Shown piece by piece: positions 27,099 to 36,563 of a DNA stretch of 64,000 nt. The DNA lies in contig JAHHHS010000015.1 of assembly GCA_019359215.1 (NCBI GenBank), positions 1-64,000 on the forward strand, written 5' to 3'. A program made the translations under genes and the position numbers. Positions within the stretch are counted from its first letter, which is position 1; each line of letters starts with the position of its first letter. This stretch comes from Nostoc indistinguendum CM1-VF10 (GTDB lineage: Bacteria > Cyanobacteriota > Cyanobacteriia > Cyanobacteriales > Nostocaceae). Under the pieces are notes generated by a model, which saw only the letters and a program-made list of their open reading frames with translations, was not told where the DNA came from and did no database searches.

Positions 27099-28082
27099 TT
27101 ACCCTATTACTCCTGAGAGCGGGTGCAGTATTGTTAAATGAAAGCTATGCTTAGTTTCAGCTTTCAGATACCGTTCTTGTAAGGGTTGCCACTTCTGCCA
27201 CGACTGGTAGCGATTTTCAGTTAACAAAGCTGCAAGGGTAGGCAGTTCAGTCTGGATTTCTGACTTGAAGACATCTGTAAGCCAGTCAGTTAAGACGGCA
27301 CTATCTTGCATCGTACCCAAAATTTCTTGGATATTTTTCACTTCTGTAAGATAAGCTGCGTAAGACTCCCCATATAAGTCAGTAAATAACTCCATCTGGT
27401 AGCGTAGACGTTTAGCTTCTTTTCGCAAACTGTGAATAATTTCACCTTCTGTTGTCAATTGTTTTTCTATCTTTTGTGGTTTCCAATTTTTCTGGATTAT
27501 CACTTCTGATTCCACAAATTCGGTGCCAAATAGCCAAGCCGGATGCAGTAAAAAACTACTCACTTCTGGTAAAAGTAAATCTGGTAGTACCTGCTGAATA
27601 GTAAAAGATGCCAAAGGTTGATAACTAGGTTTATCGAACCACTTATCTAATGCATCTTTTAGAGACTTGTAAGATTCATCTTTTAACGTTTTTTGTACTC
27701 TTGATTGTACATCTTCACGTTGTTTAGCTAATGCGTTGAAAGCTCTTTTTAGAGATTTTTGTTCTTTGCAGGGTAAGTTTGGTTTGTAATCGTTTTCCAA
27801 ACTTTCTTTAAGTACGTCTAAATCTCTCAGACTACCAAGACGACGGGCTATTTTACCAATATTTTTATCGTTAACTGGTTTCGGCAGATCCACCGCTAGC
27901 CCAAAGCTAGTTACAGTTGTTCGTAAGCGACGCATTCCCACTCGCATTTGGTGCAACGCTTCTGGATCTTCATCTTTCTTTACTGATCTTTCCCACTTCA
28001 AGGTTTTCTTAAAGTGTTTTTCAATCGCTTGATAGGCATAGTCCCCTAAAGTTTTTACCGTGACTTGTGTGGCTAATTTCAT
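27099..28082 (-). CDS. CHAD domain protein
   Basis: A 327-residue helical protein spanned by one CHAD domain. Conserved basic/His positions are in LHQMRVGMRRLRTTVTSF (about 43-60), RRLGSLRDLDVL, HSLRKEAKRLRYQMELF and IQEILGTMQDSAVL. CHAD domains bind inorganic polyphosphate through these surfaces and often locate to polyphosphate granules. No CYTH (triphosphate tunnel) domain is fused or adjacent. It is divergently transcribed from the DUF3616 gene with 267 bp between, so the two may share regulation. Confidence 0.9.
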   Translation of the reverse strand: MKLATQVTVKTLGDYAYQAIEKHFKKTLKWERSVKKDEDPEALHQMRVGMRRLRTTVTSFGLAVDLPKPVNDKNIGKIARRLGSLRDLDVLKESLENDYKPNLPCKEQKSLKRAFNALAKQREDVQSRVQKTLKDESYKSLKDALDKWFDKPSYQPLASFTIQQVLPDLLLPEVSSFLLHPAWLFGTEFVESEVIIQKNWKPQKIEKQLTTEGEIIHSLRKEAKRLRYQMELFTDLYGESYAAYLTEVKNIQEILGTMQDSAVLTDWLTDVFKSEIQTELPTLAALLTENRYQSWQKWQPLQERYLKAETKHSFHLTILHPLSGVIG

Positions 28083-28349
28083 AATTGCTCTTAATGACTA
28101 CCTCATGAATTTATTGCATAATAACATTAGTTAAAAAGTTGTATGTCTTTTTGATATTTTTGATTGCATGAGTATTATTAATTATGCTTACAAAAGTTAT
28201 TGACTGTATCCTCTTATAGAAACATTTAATATCTATCAAAGGTCTAAGGAACAGTTCACTCTAGCGACCTTATTAAAGATATGTATTGTACTATTATAAT
28301 ATAAAATAATTTATTATGATAACATTATTAATCATTTTGGAATAATAAA

Positions 28350-29417
28350 ATGGCAAACTCCGATTTTCTCAATCAAGTTTTTTTGACTTTTGTAGATAAT
28401 TTTAAAGAGCATAGAGAAGATTTATCAGCAGTGCTGCTAACAAACGATAAATATTTATGGTTGGGGTCAGATGAAACCTCAACTATTGAACGTTTATCTT
28501 TGGTTGATACTGATAAATTTACAGGGCATCAACAATTTAGAGTAGCAGAATTTATCGATTTACCTGCGCCAGAAGACCAAGAAATTGATATAGAAGGACT
28601 TGCTTATGTAGATAATTACTTGTGGTTTGTTGGTTCTCATAGCTACAAACGTAAAAAAGCTAAAGCCGATAAAAGCGATGCACAAAACTTTAAAAGGCTG
28701 GCAAAGATTGAATCAGAACCGAACCGTTACCTCTTAGGACGTATTCCTTTGATAGACGGCAAGTTATTCTCATCTTGCTCACATCCCGAAAATTCAGATG
28801 TGCAATTAAATGCCGCAAAACTAGAGGTGACGAACCAGGGTAATTTGCTGATGACGGCTTTAGCAGATGACCCCCATTTAGGGTTATTTATCAAGGCAGC
28901 AATTGCCGGAAAAGATAACGGCTTTGATATCGAAGGAATAGCCATTAATCAAAACCGTATTTTTTTGGGTTTGCGTGGCCCTGTATTGCGGGGTTGGGCT
29001 GTAATGCTAGAAATTGAGTTAGAAGATTCTAGCCCTGGGATTTTAAAACTACGGCAAATTGGAGAAGCAAAGGAGTTATATAAAAAGCATTTTCTCTGGT
29101 TGAATGGTTTGGGAATTCGAGATTTGTGTATAGATGGAAAAGATTTCTTGATTTTAGCTGGGCCAACGATGGATTTAGATGGGCCCGTGCAAGTTTATCG
29201 CTGGAAAAATGGCGTTAACTTGCCAGAAGATGTTTTCAGCAATCCAGATTTTGTGCAAGATATTCCTTATGGAAATCGGGAAGATCATGCTGAGGGAATG
29301 ACGCTGTTTCAAGAGGTAGGTGGCATAGCTTCGCTATTGATAGTTTATGATTCTCCAGCAAAAACTAGGTTGGTGGGTGATAGCAGTGTCATTGCGGATG
29401 TGTTTAAACTGGAATAA
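28350..29417 (+). CDS. DUF3616 family protein
   Basis: A 355-residue soluble protein matching DUF3616 (DIEGLAYVDNYLWFVGSHS, NGFDIEGIAINQNRIFLGLR and REDHAEGMTLF are characteristic). The repeated D-I-E-G and H-A-E-G segments are spaced like blades of a beta-propeller, with conserved acidic residues that could bind metal or a phosphorylated substrate; this is inference, as no function is established. It starts ATG 28350. It converges with the NIL-ferredoxin gene (16 bp apart) and diverges from the CHAD gene; the CHAD neighbour hints at polyphosphate or phosphate chemistry. Confidence 0.82.
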   Translation: MANSDFLNQVFLTFVDNFKEHREDLSAVLLTNDKYLWLGSDETSTIERLSLVDTDKFTGHQQFRVAEFIDLPAPEDQEIDIEGLAYVDNYLWFVGSHSYKRKKAKADKSDAQNFKRLAKIESEPNRYLLGRIPLIDGKLFSSCSHPENSDVQLNAAKLEVTNQGNLLMTALADDPHLGLFIKAAIAGKDNGFDIEGIAINQNRIFLGLRGPVLRGWAVMLEIELEDSSPGILKLRQIGEAKELYKKHFLWLNGLGIRDLCIDGKDFLILAGPTMDLDGPVQVYRWKNGVNLPEDVFSNPDFVQDIPYGNREDHAEGMTLFQEVGGIASLLIVYDSPAKTRLVGDSSVIADVFKLE

Positions 29418-29433
29418 TATCAATTTTAAATTG

Positions 29434-29838
29434 TTAAAGGTTAGTGGAGATTGCTTGTACAGGACAGGTAGGGATACACTGTTCGCAGACGATACAACGC
29501 GATCGCGTGAATATCAGTTTATATGTCTCTGGGTTGAGGGTGAGGGCTTCGGTAGGACAAACCCCAGTACACAAGCCACAGTGGACACACACATCCTCGT
29601 CGATCGCAATTTCGCCTAAAGTATAAGAAACGTTAACATGGCGCGATCGCATCCACTCGATCGCTGCATCTAATTGATCGATATCTCCTGATAGTTCCAC
29701 TACCAGTTTGCCAATTTGATTTGGCGCAACTTGGGCACGGATAATATTGGCAGCCACATTGAACTCTTTGGCCAGGACGTAAGTGACTGGCATTTGCACA
29801 GCGCGTTTCGGGAAGGTGAGTGTTACTCGTTTTTTCAC
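29434..29838 (-). CDS. NIL domain - 2[4Fe-4S] ferredoxin protein
   Basis: A 134-residue protein with an N-terminal NIL domain (about residues 1-75, the ligand-binding fold found after MetN ATPases) and a C-terminal pair of 4Fe-4S motifs: CVHCGLCTGVCP (about 84-95) and CIVCEQCIPTCP (about 114-125). It is a small electron-transfer protein; in other bacteria similar proteins are linked to methionine/homocysteine metabolism, and a link here is an inference. The start is GTG 29838 (KKRVTLTFPKRAVQ follows). Confidence 0.9.
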   Translation of the reverse strand: MKKRVTLTFPKRAVQMPVTYVLAKEFNVAANIIRAQVAPNQIGKLVVELSGDIDQLDAAIEWMRSRHVNVSYTLGEIAIDEDVCVHCGLCTGVCPTEALTLNPETYKLIFTRSRCIVCEQCIPTCPVQAISTNL

Positions 29839-30030
29839 AGGTTTAGTAGAGGCTTTTTTCTGTTGTAGCGTATTGGGAGTTTTATGACTCGAAAGATCAT
29901 TACTCAGTTAGAGAGTGTAGGGATAGGGAATGGTGTGGTTTAATTATTTAAAAACCCTGTAATTTATTTTGCAATTTATGTTTATTGCTTGTTATCTGTT
30001 GTATACATTTTAACTTGTAAAGCTTTTAAC

Positions 30031-33018
30031 ATGAAATTTTTAGTTGTAGAGGATGACGAATTAAATGCCTATGCACTCACCGCCGTTTTGACTAACCAAA
30101 ACTATGCGGTTGAAGTTGCTACTGATGGTGATGCTGCTTGGGATTTGATTCAAGTTTACGATTATGATCTAATTCTCTTGGATGTAGGTTTGCCCAAGCT
30201 GGATGGCATTAGTCTTTGTCGTAAAATTCGGTCTAGTCGTCTGCAAATGCCAATATTGTTATTGACAGGGCGCGATAGTAGTCATGAAAAAGCAACTGGG
30301 TTAGATGCAGGCGCAGATGACTATGTAGTTAAACCCTTTGAACAAGAAGAGTTAATTGCTCGGATTAGGGCCCTATTGCGTCGCAAAGGCGCAATCTCAC
30401 AACCAGTGTTGGAGTATGGTAAGTTGCAGCTAAACCCTAGTAGCTGTGAAGTTATCTATGCTGGCAATCTGCTAACACTTACCCCAAAAGAGTTTGCTCT
30501 GTTAGAACTATTCTTGCGAAATAGTCACCGGGTGTTTAGCTGCGGCATGATCTTAGAACATCTTTGGTCTTATGAAGATACTCCACAAGAAGAAGCTGTT
30601 CGCACTCACATCAAAGGGTTACGGCAGAAACTCAAAGCTGTAGGAGCGCCCAGTGATTTGGTTGAAACAGTCTATGGTATAGGTTATCGTCTCAAACAGA
30701 TCGAAGAAGGGGAGCAGAGGAGCAAGAAAGCAGAGGAGCAGGGGAGCAGAGGGGAATTAGATCGTGCAAAGTCCCCAGTTACAAATCTCAAATCACAGCA
30801 GCAAGCACTAATAGCAGTTGCAGAAATTTGGCAACGATTTCAAGGGCGGGTAGATGAGCAAGTAAAGGTGTTAGAGCAAGCGATCGCAACTTTAAATCAA
30901 AATAGTTTAAATATTAAATTGCTTTCCCTTGCAGCCAAAGAGGCGCATACCTTAGCAGGATCTTTAGGTACTTTTGGGTTACCTCTTGGCTCAAAATTGG
31001 CACGTAATATCGAACTGCTATTGAGTTCTGGTCAAACCTTGAGTAAATCTGAGATTAGCAACCTTGAAAGTTGGGTAAAGTTATTGCGTCGAGAAATTGA
31101 GGGAAACGACGAAGCGGCAATATCTGCATCACCATCAATTCCACAGGCATTAAAAACAACGACGCAACCGTTGCAAAATGATCCTTATACAGAAACTAAA
31201 ATATTAGTTGTGGATGACGATCCGCAAATTCAGGCATTGTTGCGAACCTTACTTAGTCCTTGGGGACTCAAAGCGATCGCTCTTGAAGATCCGCGTCAGT
31301 TATGGGAAACTTTGGAAGCGGTTGCCCCAGATATGCTGATTTTGGATGTAGAATTACCCTATACAAATGGTATAGAACTTTGCAAATTGGTACGTAATGA
31401 TTCGCCCTGGAGTGACTTACCCATCTTATTCCTCACTGTGCATAGCGATGCCGAAATGGTAAATCAGGTGTTTAGTGTTGGTGCTGATGATTTTGTAAGC
31501 AAACCCATTGTTGGGCCAGAATTGGTAACCCGAATCGTTAATCGCTTAGAACGGTTAAAATTGCGGCAGCGTGTGGCCCGCGGGGGAGCAGGGGAAGTAA
31601 ATTCCTCCTCATCCCTTAATTTGCAAGCGATCAACGAACTGGAATTGAGAGTAGCAGAGCGTACCGCCGAGTTAATTAGCGTGAATCAACAGTTGCAGTC
31701 ACAACTTGATGAACGTCAGCAGACACAGGAAGAACTACGGTTTTCTCAAGCTCGATTTGCCCGGATTTTAGATATTGCGGATGATGCAATTATTTCCATC
31801 AACGGATTCCAAAGTATCACCTTGTTTAATCAAGGAGCAGAGAAGATTTTTGGCTACTCTGCCCAGGAAGTGATTGGACGGGGTCTTGATTTACTCTTAC
31901 CGCAGCGCTTTTTCCAAGCGCATCGTCAACATGTGGTTGACTTTGGCCAATCTCCCAATGTTGCCCGCCGAATGGGAGAACGGCGTGAAATTTATGGTTG
32001 CCGCAAGGATGGTACTGAATTTCCAGCGGAGGCTTCCATCTCTAAAATAGATATGGGCAATGAAATATTTTATACAGTAATATTGCGAGATATAACAGAG
32101 CGCAAGCAAATTGAGCGGATGAAAGATGAATTTGTCTCTGTTGTTAGTCATGAACTCCGCACACCTCTAACTTCAATTCACGGCTCTCTAGGAATGCTAG
32201 CCAGTGGTTTACTAGCGACAGATTCAGAGCAGGGAAAACGTCTGCTGCAAATTGCTACTGATAGCAGCGAACGCCTAGTACGCTTAATCAACCACATCCT
32301 AGACATTGAACGGATCGAGTCGGGTAAGGCGAAGATGGAACCAGAAATCTGCAATATCGTTGATCTGGTTACTCAGGCAGTAAACGTCATGCAGCCTCTG
32401 GCTGATAAAGCCGGAATGACGCTATCCATTTCTCCTCTCTCCGGCCAAGTATTGGCAGATTCCGATCGCATTGTCCAAACCTTGACCAATCTATTAAGCA
32501 ACGCCATTAAATTTTCGTCTCCTGGATCTACGGTTTGGTTAGGGGCGCAACAACAAGGTAATGAAATTTTGTTAACAGTCAAAGACACCGGACGCGGTAT
32601 CCCAACTGACAAACTTGAGAGTATCTTTGAGCGCTTTCAACAAGTTGACTCCTCAGATTCACGTAACCATGATGGTACTGGCTTGGGTTTGGCAATTTGT
32701 AGGAGCATTATGCAACAGCACGGTGGACGCATCTGGGCTGAAAGTACGTTGGGTGAAGGTAGCACTTTTTACGTCACTTTGCCGTTGTTTAGGACTGTCC
32801 AAAATACTGATTTAGAAAATTCTTCCGACATTCCTGTAAGTTATAGTCATCACGAGCCAACTATAGATAGCAAACTAAGTTCAGATACTGAATTTTTGAC
32901 CAAAGGGGGTGTTACCACCCAAGAATTTGAACAAAGGGTGATGGAGTTACTTCAGCAAATTTCTTACAACCAACAAGAGGATAGGAGTGATGACAACAAA
33001 GCAAATTCTAGTGGTTGA
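30031..33018 (+). CDS. Multi-phosphorelay protein: REC-wHTH-HPt-REC-PAS-HisKA-HATPase
   Basis: A 995-residue protein from ATG 30031 (an extension to 29989 precedes the conserved KFLVVEDDELNAYAL). In order: receiver 1 (phospho-Asp in LILLDVGLPKLDG, about 51), OmpR-type winged helix (127-223, ending VYGIGYRLK), a low-complexity linker, an HPt domain (His in EAHTLAGSLGTFG, about 305), receiver 2 (LILDVELPYTNG, about 440), coiled coil, PAS (580-690), HisKA (SHELRTPLTSIHGSLG, about 706) and an ATPase with NLLSNAIKFSS and GTGLGLAICRSI. DNA-binding output and kinase input thus sit in one chain. No transmembrane segment is visible, so it is likely cytosolic. It overlaps the next gene, a receiver, by 29 bp. 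Confidence 0.9.
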   Translation: MKFLVVEDDELNAYALTAVLTNQNYAVEVATDGDAAWDLIQVYDYDLILLDVGLPKLDGISLCRKIRSSRLQMPILLLTGRDSSHEKATGLDAGADDYVVKPFEQEELIARIRALLRRKGAISQPVLEYGKLQLNPSSCEVIYAGNLLTLTPKEFALLELFLRNSHRVFSCGMILEHLWSYEDTPQEEAVRTHIKGLRQKLKAVGAPSDLVETVYGIGYRLKQIEEGEQRSKKAEEQGSRGELDRAKSPVTNLKSQQQALIAVAEIWQRFQGRVDEQVKVLEQAIATLNQNSLNIKLLSLAAKEAHTLAGSLGTFGLPLGSKLARNIELLLSSGQTLSKSEISNLESWVKLLRREIEGNDEAAISASPSIPQALKTTTQPLQNDPYTETKILVVDDDPQIQALLRTLLSPWGLKAIALEDPRQLWETLEAVAPDMLILDVELPYTNGIELCKLVRNDSPWSDLPILFLTVHSDAEMVNQVFSVGADDFVSKPIVGPELVTRIVNRLERLKLRQRVARGGAGEVNSSSSLNLQAINELELRVAERTAELISVNQQLQSQLDERQQTQEELRFSQARFARILDIADDAIISINGFQSITLFNQGAEKIFGYSAQEVIGRGLDLLLPQRFFQAHRQHVVDFGQSPNVARRMGERREIYGCRKDGTEFPAEASISKIDMGNEIFYTVILRDITERKQIERMKDEFVSVVSHELRTPLTSIHGSLGMLASGLLATDSEQGKRLLQIATDSSERLVRLINHILDIERIESGKAKMEPEICNIVDLVTQAVNVMQPLADKAGMTLSISPLSGQVLADSDRIVQTLTNLLSNAIKFSSPGSTVWLGAQQQGNEILLTVKDTGRGIPTDKLESIFERFQQVDSSDSRNHDGTGLGLAICRSIMQQHGGRIWAESTLGEGSTFYVTLPLFRTVQNTDLENSSDIPVSYSHHEPTIDSKLSSDTEFLTKGGVTTQEFEQRVMELLQQISYNQQEDRSDDNKANSSG

Positions 33019-33376
33019 TAACGAGCAGTACATCCAAGAAGTTACCAAGATTTGCTTGGAAACAGTCGCAGGCTGGAAAGTTGAGACAGCGAGTTCTGGT
33101 CAAGAGGGCATAATGAAAGCTGAGACTTGCCAACCAGATGCGATTTTACTAGATGTGATGATGCCAAATATGGATGGTATCGCTACCTTTGAAAAGTTAC
33201 AAGAAAATCCCTTAACCAAAGCGATTCCGGTAATTTTGTTAACTGCCAAAATTCAGGCTTCCGATCGCCATCGCTATAAGCAGATGGGAATGATCAGTGC
33301 GATCGCTAAACCATTCAATCCTTTAGAATTAGCTACTGAAGTAGCAGTAGCGTTGGGCTGGAGTCTGGAAAAGTAA
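32990..33376 (+). CDS. Single-domain response regulator
   Basis: A 128-residue stand-alone receiver domain. The phospho-Asp is in AILLDVMMPNMDG (about 53), the conserved Thr in VILLTAK and the Lys in AKPFNPLEL. ATG 32990 is chosen over GTG 32987 because AGGAG lies just upstream. It overlaps the end of the large phosphorelay gene, so the two are co-translated and the receiver is the likely phosphoryl partner of that kinase. It has no output domain; a CheY/Spo0F-like relay or decoy role is inferred. Confidence 0.92.
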   Translation: MTTKQILVVDNEQYIQEVTKICLETVAGWKVETASSGQEGIMKAETCQPDAILLDVMMPNMDGIATFEKLQENPLTKAIPVILLTAKIQASDRHRYKQMGMISAIAKPFNPLELATEVAVALGWSLEK

Positions 33377-33411
33377 GGGCGCACATCTGTGCGTTTTTAA
33401 ACCCAAATTTC

Positions 33412-33969
33412 CTATAACCAGTGCTTTGGATACGTTCTTTCTTCCGCTAAATTATTGAAGATCACAGCGCATAGCACTAGAATCATCGATCCCTCCAAAG
33501 CAGGTGTTAGCAGAAATTGCCAGTCCGGTTTCGTCATCATGACGACTAATGCAACAGCACCAGAAGGTGGGTGTAGAGTTCCGGTAAGCTGCATGATTCC
33601 GATCACAGTAGAAACAGACATTCCCATTGCCAAGGGAGAAGAACCCAGAAAATGCAGAATTATCAGGCTCACGATCGCAGCTAAAAGATTACCCCCAATG
33701 ACATTGCGAGGTTGAGCCAAGGGGCTGTCAGGGACACCAAAGATTAAAACACTCGTAGCACCAAAAGGAGCCATCAGCAAAGGAGAATTCGTTTTTATAG
33801 CAAGGTAAGACGTTGCAGTAATGGCTAAGAAACTACCGATCCAACTCCAAAAAACATGCCGATGATGAGGTCTGTCTATTGGATAGGTTAGCGGACACGA
33901 GCGCCATCTGCCAAAGGTTTTAAACCAATAATTTTGCAATTTCAACCGAACTTTTTTACCGTTGATCAT
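33412..33969 (-). CDS. HPP family membrane protein
   Basis: A 185-residue integral membrane protein with four or five hydrophobic segments. It contains the family signature HPPSGAVALVV (about 132) and PFGATSVLIFGVPDSPLAQPR (about 67-87). Plant and cyanobacterial relatives have been linked to nitrite transport into plastids; by analogy this could move nitrite, but that is not shown by the sequence. It converges on the response regulator gene with 35 bp between. Confidence 0.88.
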   Translation of the reverse strand: MINGKKVRLKLQNYWFKTFGRWRSCPLTYPIDRPHHRHVFWSWIGSFLAITATSYLAIKTNSPLLMAPFGATSVLIFGVPDSPLAQPRNVIGGNLLAAIVSLIILHFLGSSPLAMGMSVSTVIGIMQLTGTLHPPSGAVALVVMMTKPDWQFLLTPALEGSMILVLCAVIFNNLAEERTYPKHWL

Positions 33970-34438
33970 GAATGAACCACTCGATAATCATGACTCCCTC
34001 ACTTGACTGAGCAAGGCTTTACTAAAGTTACGATAACATGACATTTCTCAAAAAATCCCTAAAAAGTATCTAAATACACAGATTTTTTTATTTTGTGGGA
34101 ATTTAGGCTAAATAGGTCAATTTAAGTTGCATCAAAATAGGGCTTAAACCCTTGCTGCAAGCTAATTATTCGGTAGAATGGATTACAATTACCTAGTTCA
34201 AATTGCTCTTTGTTTGATTTGATCTCTTCTTGCTCACTGACTACAGCGAGGCGGATAAGTTGGCCTCGCCAATGTCGTAATCAGACTTCTTTTTGCGTCA
34301 TTATAATAAGTTTTTAAGCAGACATAATCTTTGTGGGTTAAATGATACCCAGTAACTAAATCGCATCAAATATCTCAGAAATACTACTGAACCATTAAGG
34401 AAATAAATGTAACTAAGATATACATAAATATTGTCAGG
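33970..34438. other. Gene-free, AT-rich stretch upstream of the dynamin gene
   Basis: No supported ORF. A weak hairpin (GCGAGGC near 34246 with GCCTCGC near 34263) is the only structure noticed. Promoters for the flanking divergent genes should lie here. Confidence 0.6.
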
Positions 34439-35724
34439 ATGCTGAATATGTCAGATTTACCGTTTCAATGCAAAAACTTGAAAGAGCAAGTTGAGTCTAT
34501 ATTACAACTTTTACAGCAAGAACCAACGCTACATTTTCAAGATATTACACCTGTACGAACTTCCCTAAGTAAAGCGATTTCTCCAAAGTTTGAAATTGTG
34601 TTTGCGGGTGCGTTTAGTGCTGGTAAATCAATGCTAATTAATGCACTATTAGAGAGAGAACTACTCTACAGTGCAGAGGGACACGCTACAGGTAAAGAAT
34701 GCAAAATCGAGTATGCAGAATTAGATAAAGAACGTGTTGTTTTGACGTTTTTAAGTGAAGCAGAGATTCGAGAACAAGCAGTTTATTTGTGTCAGCAATT
34801 AGGATTTAAGATAGTAACTAATATTAACCAAGCCGATGTAATTAACTTGCTAGGTAAAGGTTGTGAAGCTATTATTCAGCAGGAAGGTGGTGAGAGTAAA
34901 TCAGAACGAGCAAAACAGGCAAAGGCGTTAATGTTATTGCTGGAGGGATATATAGCAAACCGCGATCGCATCAATACGGTTAATAATGCTACATATTCAA
35001 TGGAGCAATTTAACTTTTCCAACCTCAAGGAAGCTGCTAGCTATGCCCGTCGTGGTAGTAATAGTGCAGTGTTGAAGCGGATAGACTATTACTGTAATCA
35101 TCCTCTGTTACAAGATGGTAATGTCATTATTGATACTCCTGGAATAGATGCACCAGTAGAGAAAGACGCACAACTAACTTATGCCAAAATTCAACATCCT
35201 GATACATCGGCGGTGGTGTGTGTGCTAAAACCTGCTTCCGCGGGTGACATGACAAAAGAAGAAACAGAACTTTTGGAATTAATGCGGCAGAATGGGGGAG
35301 TACGCGATCGCGTTTTCTATATCTTCAACCGCATTGATGAAACTTGGTATAATACCCAACTACGGCAACGATTAGACGATTTAATTAATGTGCAATTTGG
35401 TAATTCAAATAAGGTTTATAAAACGAGTGGATTATTAGGATTTTACGGCAGTCAAATTAAACAGACAAACCAACTAGATAGATTTGGTTTAGATTCTGTT
35501 TTTGCAGAAAGTATTAAAGGTTTAGATGGTAATGAAGAAACACCACAATTTATCTATGCGTTTAACAACTACTGCGTCAATTCAGGAAAACTTTCTACCA
35601 CTAAATTCCGTGTATCTGTTAATGGCTTTGAAACCCCAAATCAAAATTATGTGCGGATTCTGGGAGATTGGGGAAATGAATTGATAGAAAAACTAATTCA
35701 AGATAGTGGAACTGAAGAATTTCG

Positions 35725-36563
35725 GGGTCTTCAGTTACTTTTATGGAGAATTAATACTAAAATGCCAGTTTAATAAACTGCGTAATCGAAAATTGCTAAA
35801 GTTACGAAAGCCATATCCAAGTCTTTTAATTAACTTAAGTTTATTATTAATTCCCTCTACAGTACCCCTCGTGGTTCTCCCGTCAAAATAGCCTACTATT
35901 TCACCAAACCATCAAACCATTGTACCTATACTTTTCGGAAAATATGAAAGATTTATATTTAATATTTTCGATACTTGTGCTCTTAACATTGATTCAACTT
36001 CTTCATCACTCAAGTCATTCCTTTCTGCTACGCTATGAATGTTGCTATCTAATACTTGTTGAACTATGTCAACTGCTAGTCTTTTAGTATATGCTTTATT
36101 TTTCTCAACAAAATCTAATTTTTCACTCTTTGCTTTTTTACATTTATTACATTTGAATTGGCGACGATTTATTTTTAATAAAACTGTTTTTTCACTCCAA
36201 GGTAAATCATGAATCGTTCGCCAATGATTTTGATGTATGCTTTGAGTGATTCTTCCACATGAAGGACAACTACAATAGTTCACAGATTTTTCTATTGTTA
36301 TAATTATTCCTATACCTTCGATCTCTTGACAATCTAACACTCTCATATCGGGAAGATTCAGTATTTCCTCTACAGGAAATTTCATAGCGATCGCCTAAAA
36401 TTTTGGTAGATTACAATTTGTATTGTAGCATCAGTTCTGTTTGATAATATTTGAAAGTTTGTAAACTACTGCAATATCTAAATTATAACCATCTTTTATA
36501 TTAAATTCTAGTTGTTAAAATCTAATTAATTTTGATTCTTACCATAAAAGTAGCGGAAGAACC
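35725..36563 (-). mobile_element. 839-bp ISL3-family deletion derivative with 8-bp target duplication
   Basis: Flanked by GAATTTCG on both sides (35717-35724 and 36564-36571). The terminal inverted repeats read GGGTCTTCAGTTACTTTTAT (left) and GGTTCTTCCGCTACTTTTAT (right, minus strand). Eight-base duplications and GG-start ends fit the ISL3 family. Full ISL3 elements are about 1.2-1.5 kb; this one has lost the middle of its transposase and should be non-autonomous. Confidence 0.9.
35741..36385 (-). pseudogene. ISL3-type transposase missing its catalytic core
   Basis: From ATG 36385 the first 157 residues hold the N-terminal zinc finger (CSCPSCGR, CNKCKK) and helix-turn-helix part, ending SYFPKSIGTMV and a stop at 35912. 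A different frame over about 35741-35890 gives the C-terminus: GYFDGRTTRGTVEGINNKLK, then IKRLGYGFRNFSNFRLR. Roughly 200 residues between, including the DDE core, are absent. An internal deletion with frameshift is inferred. Confidence 0.85.
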
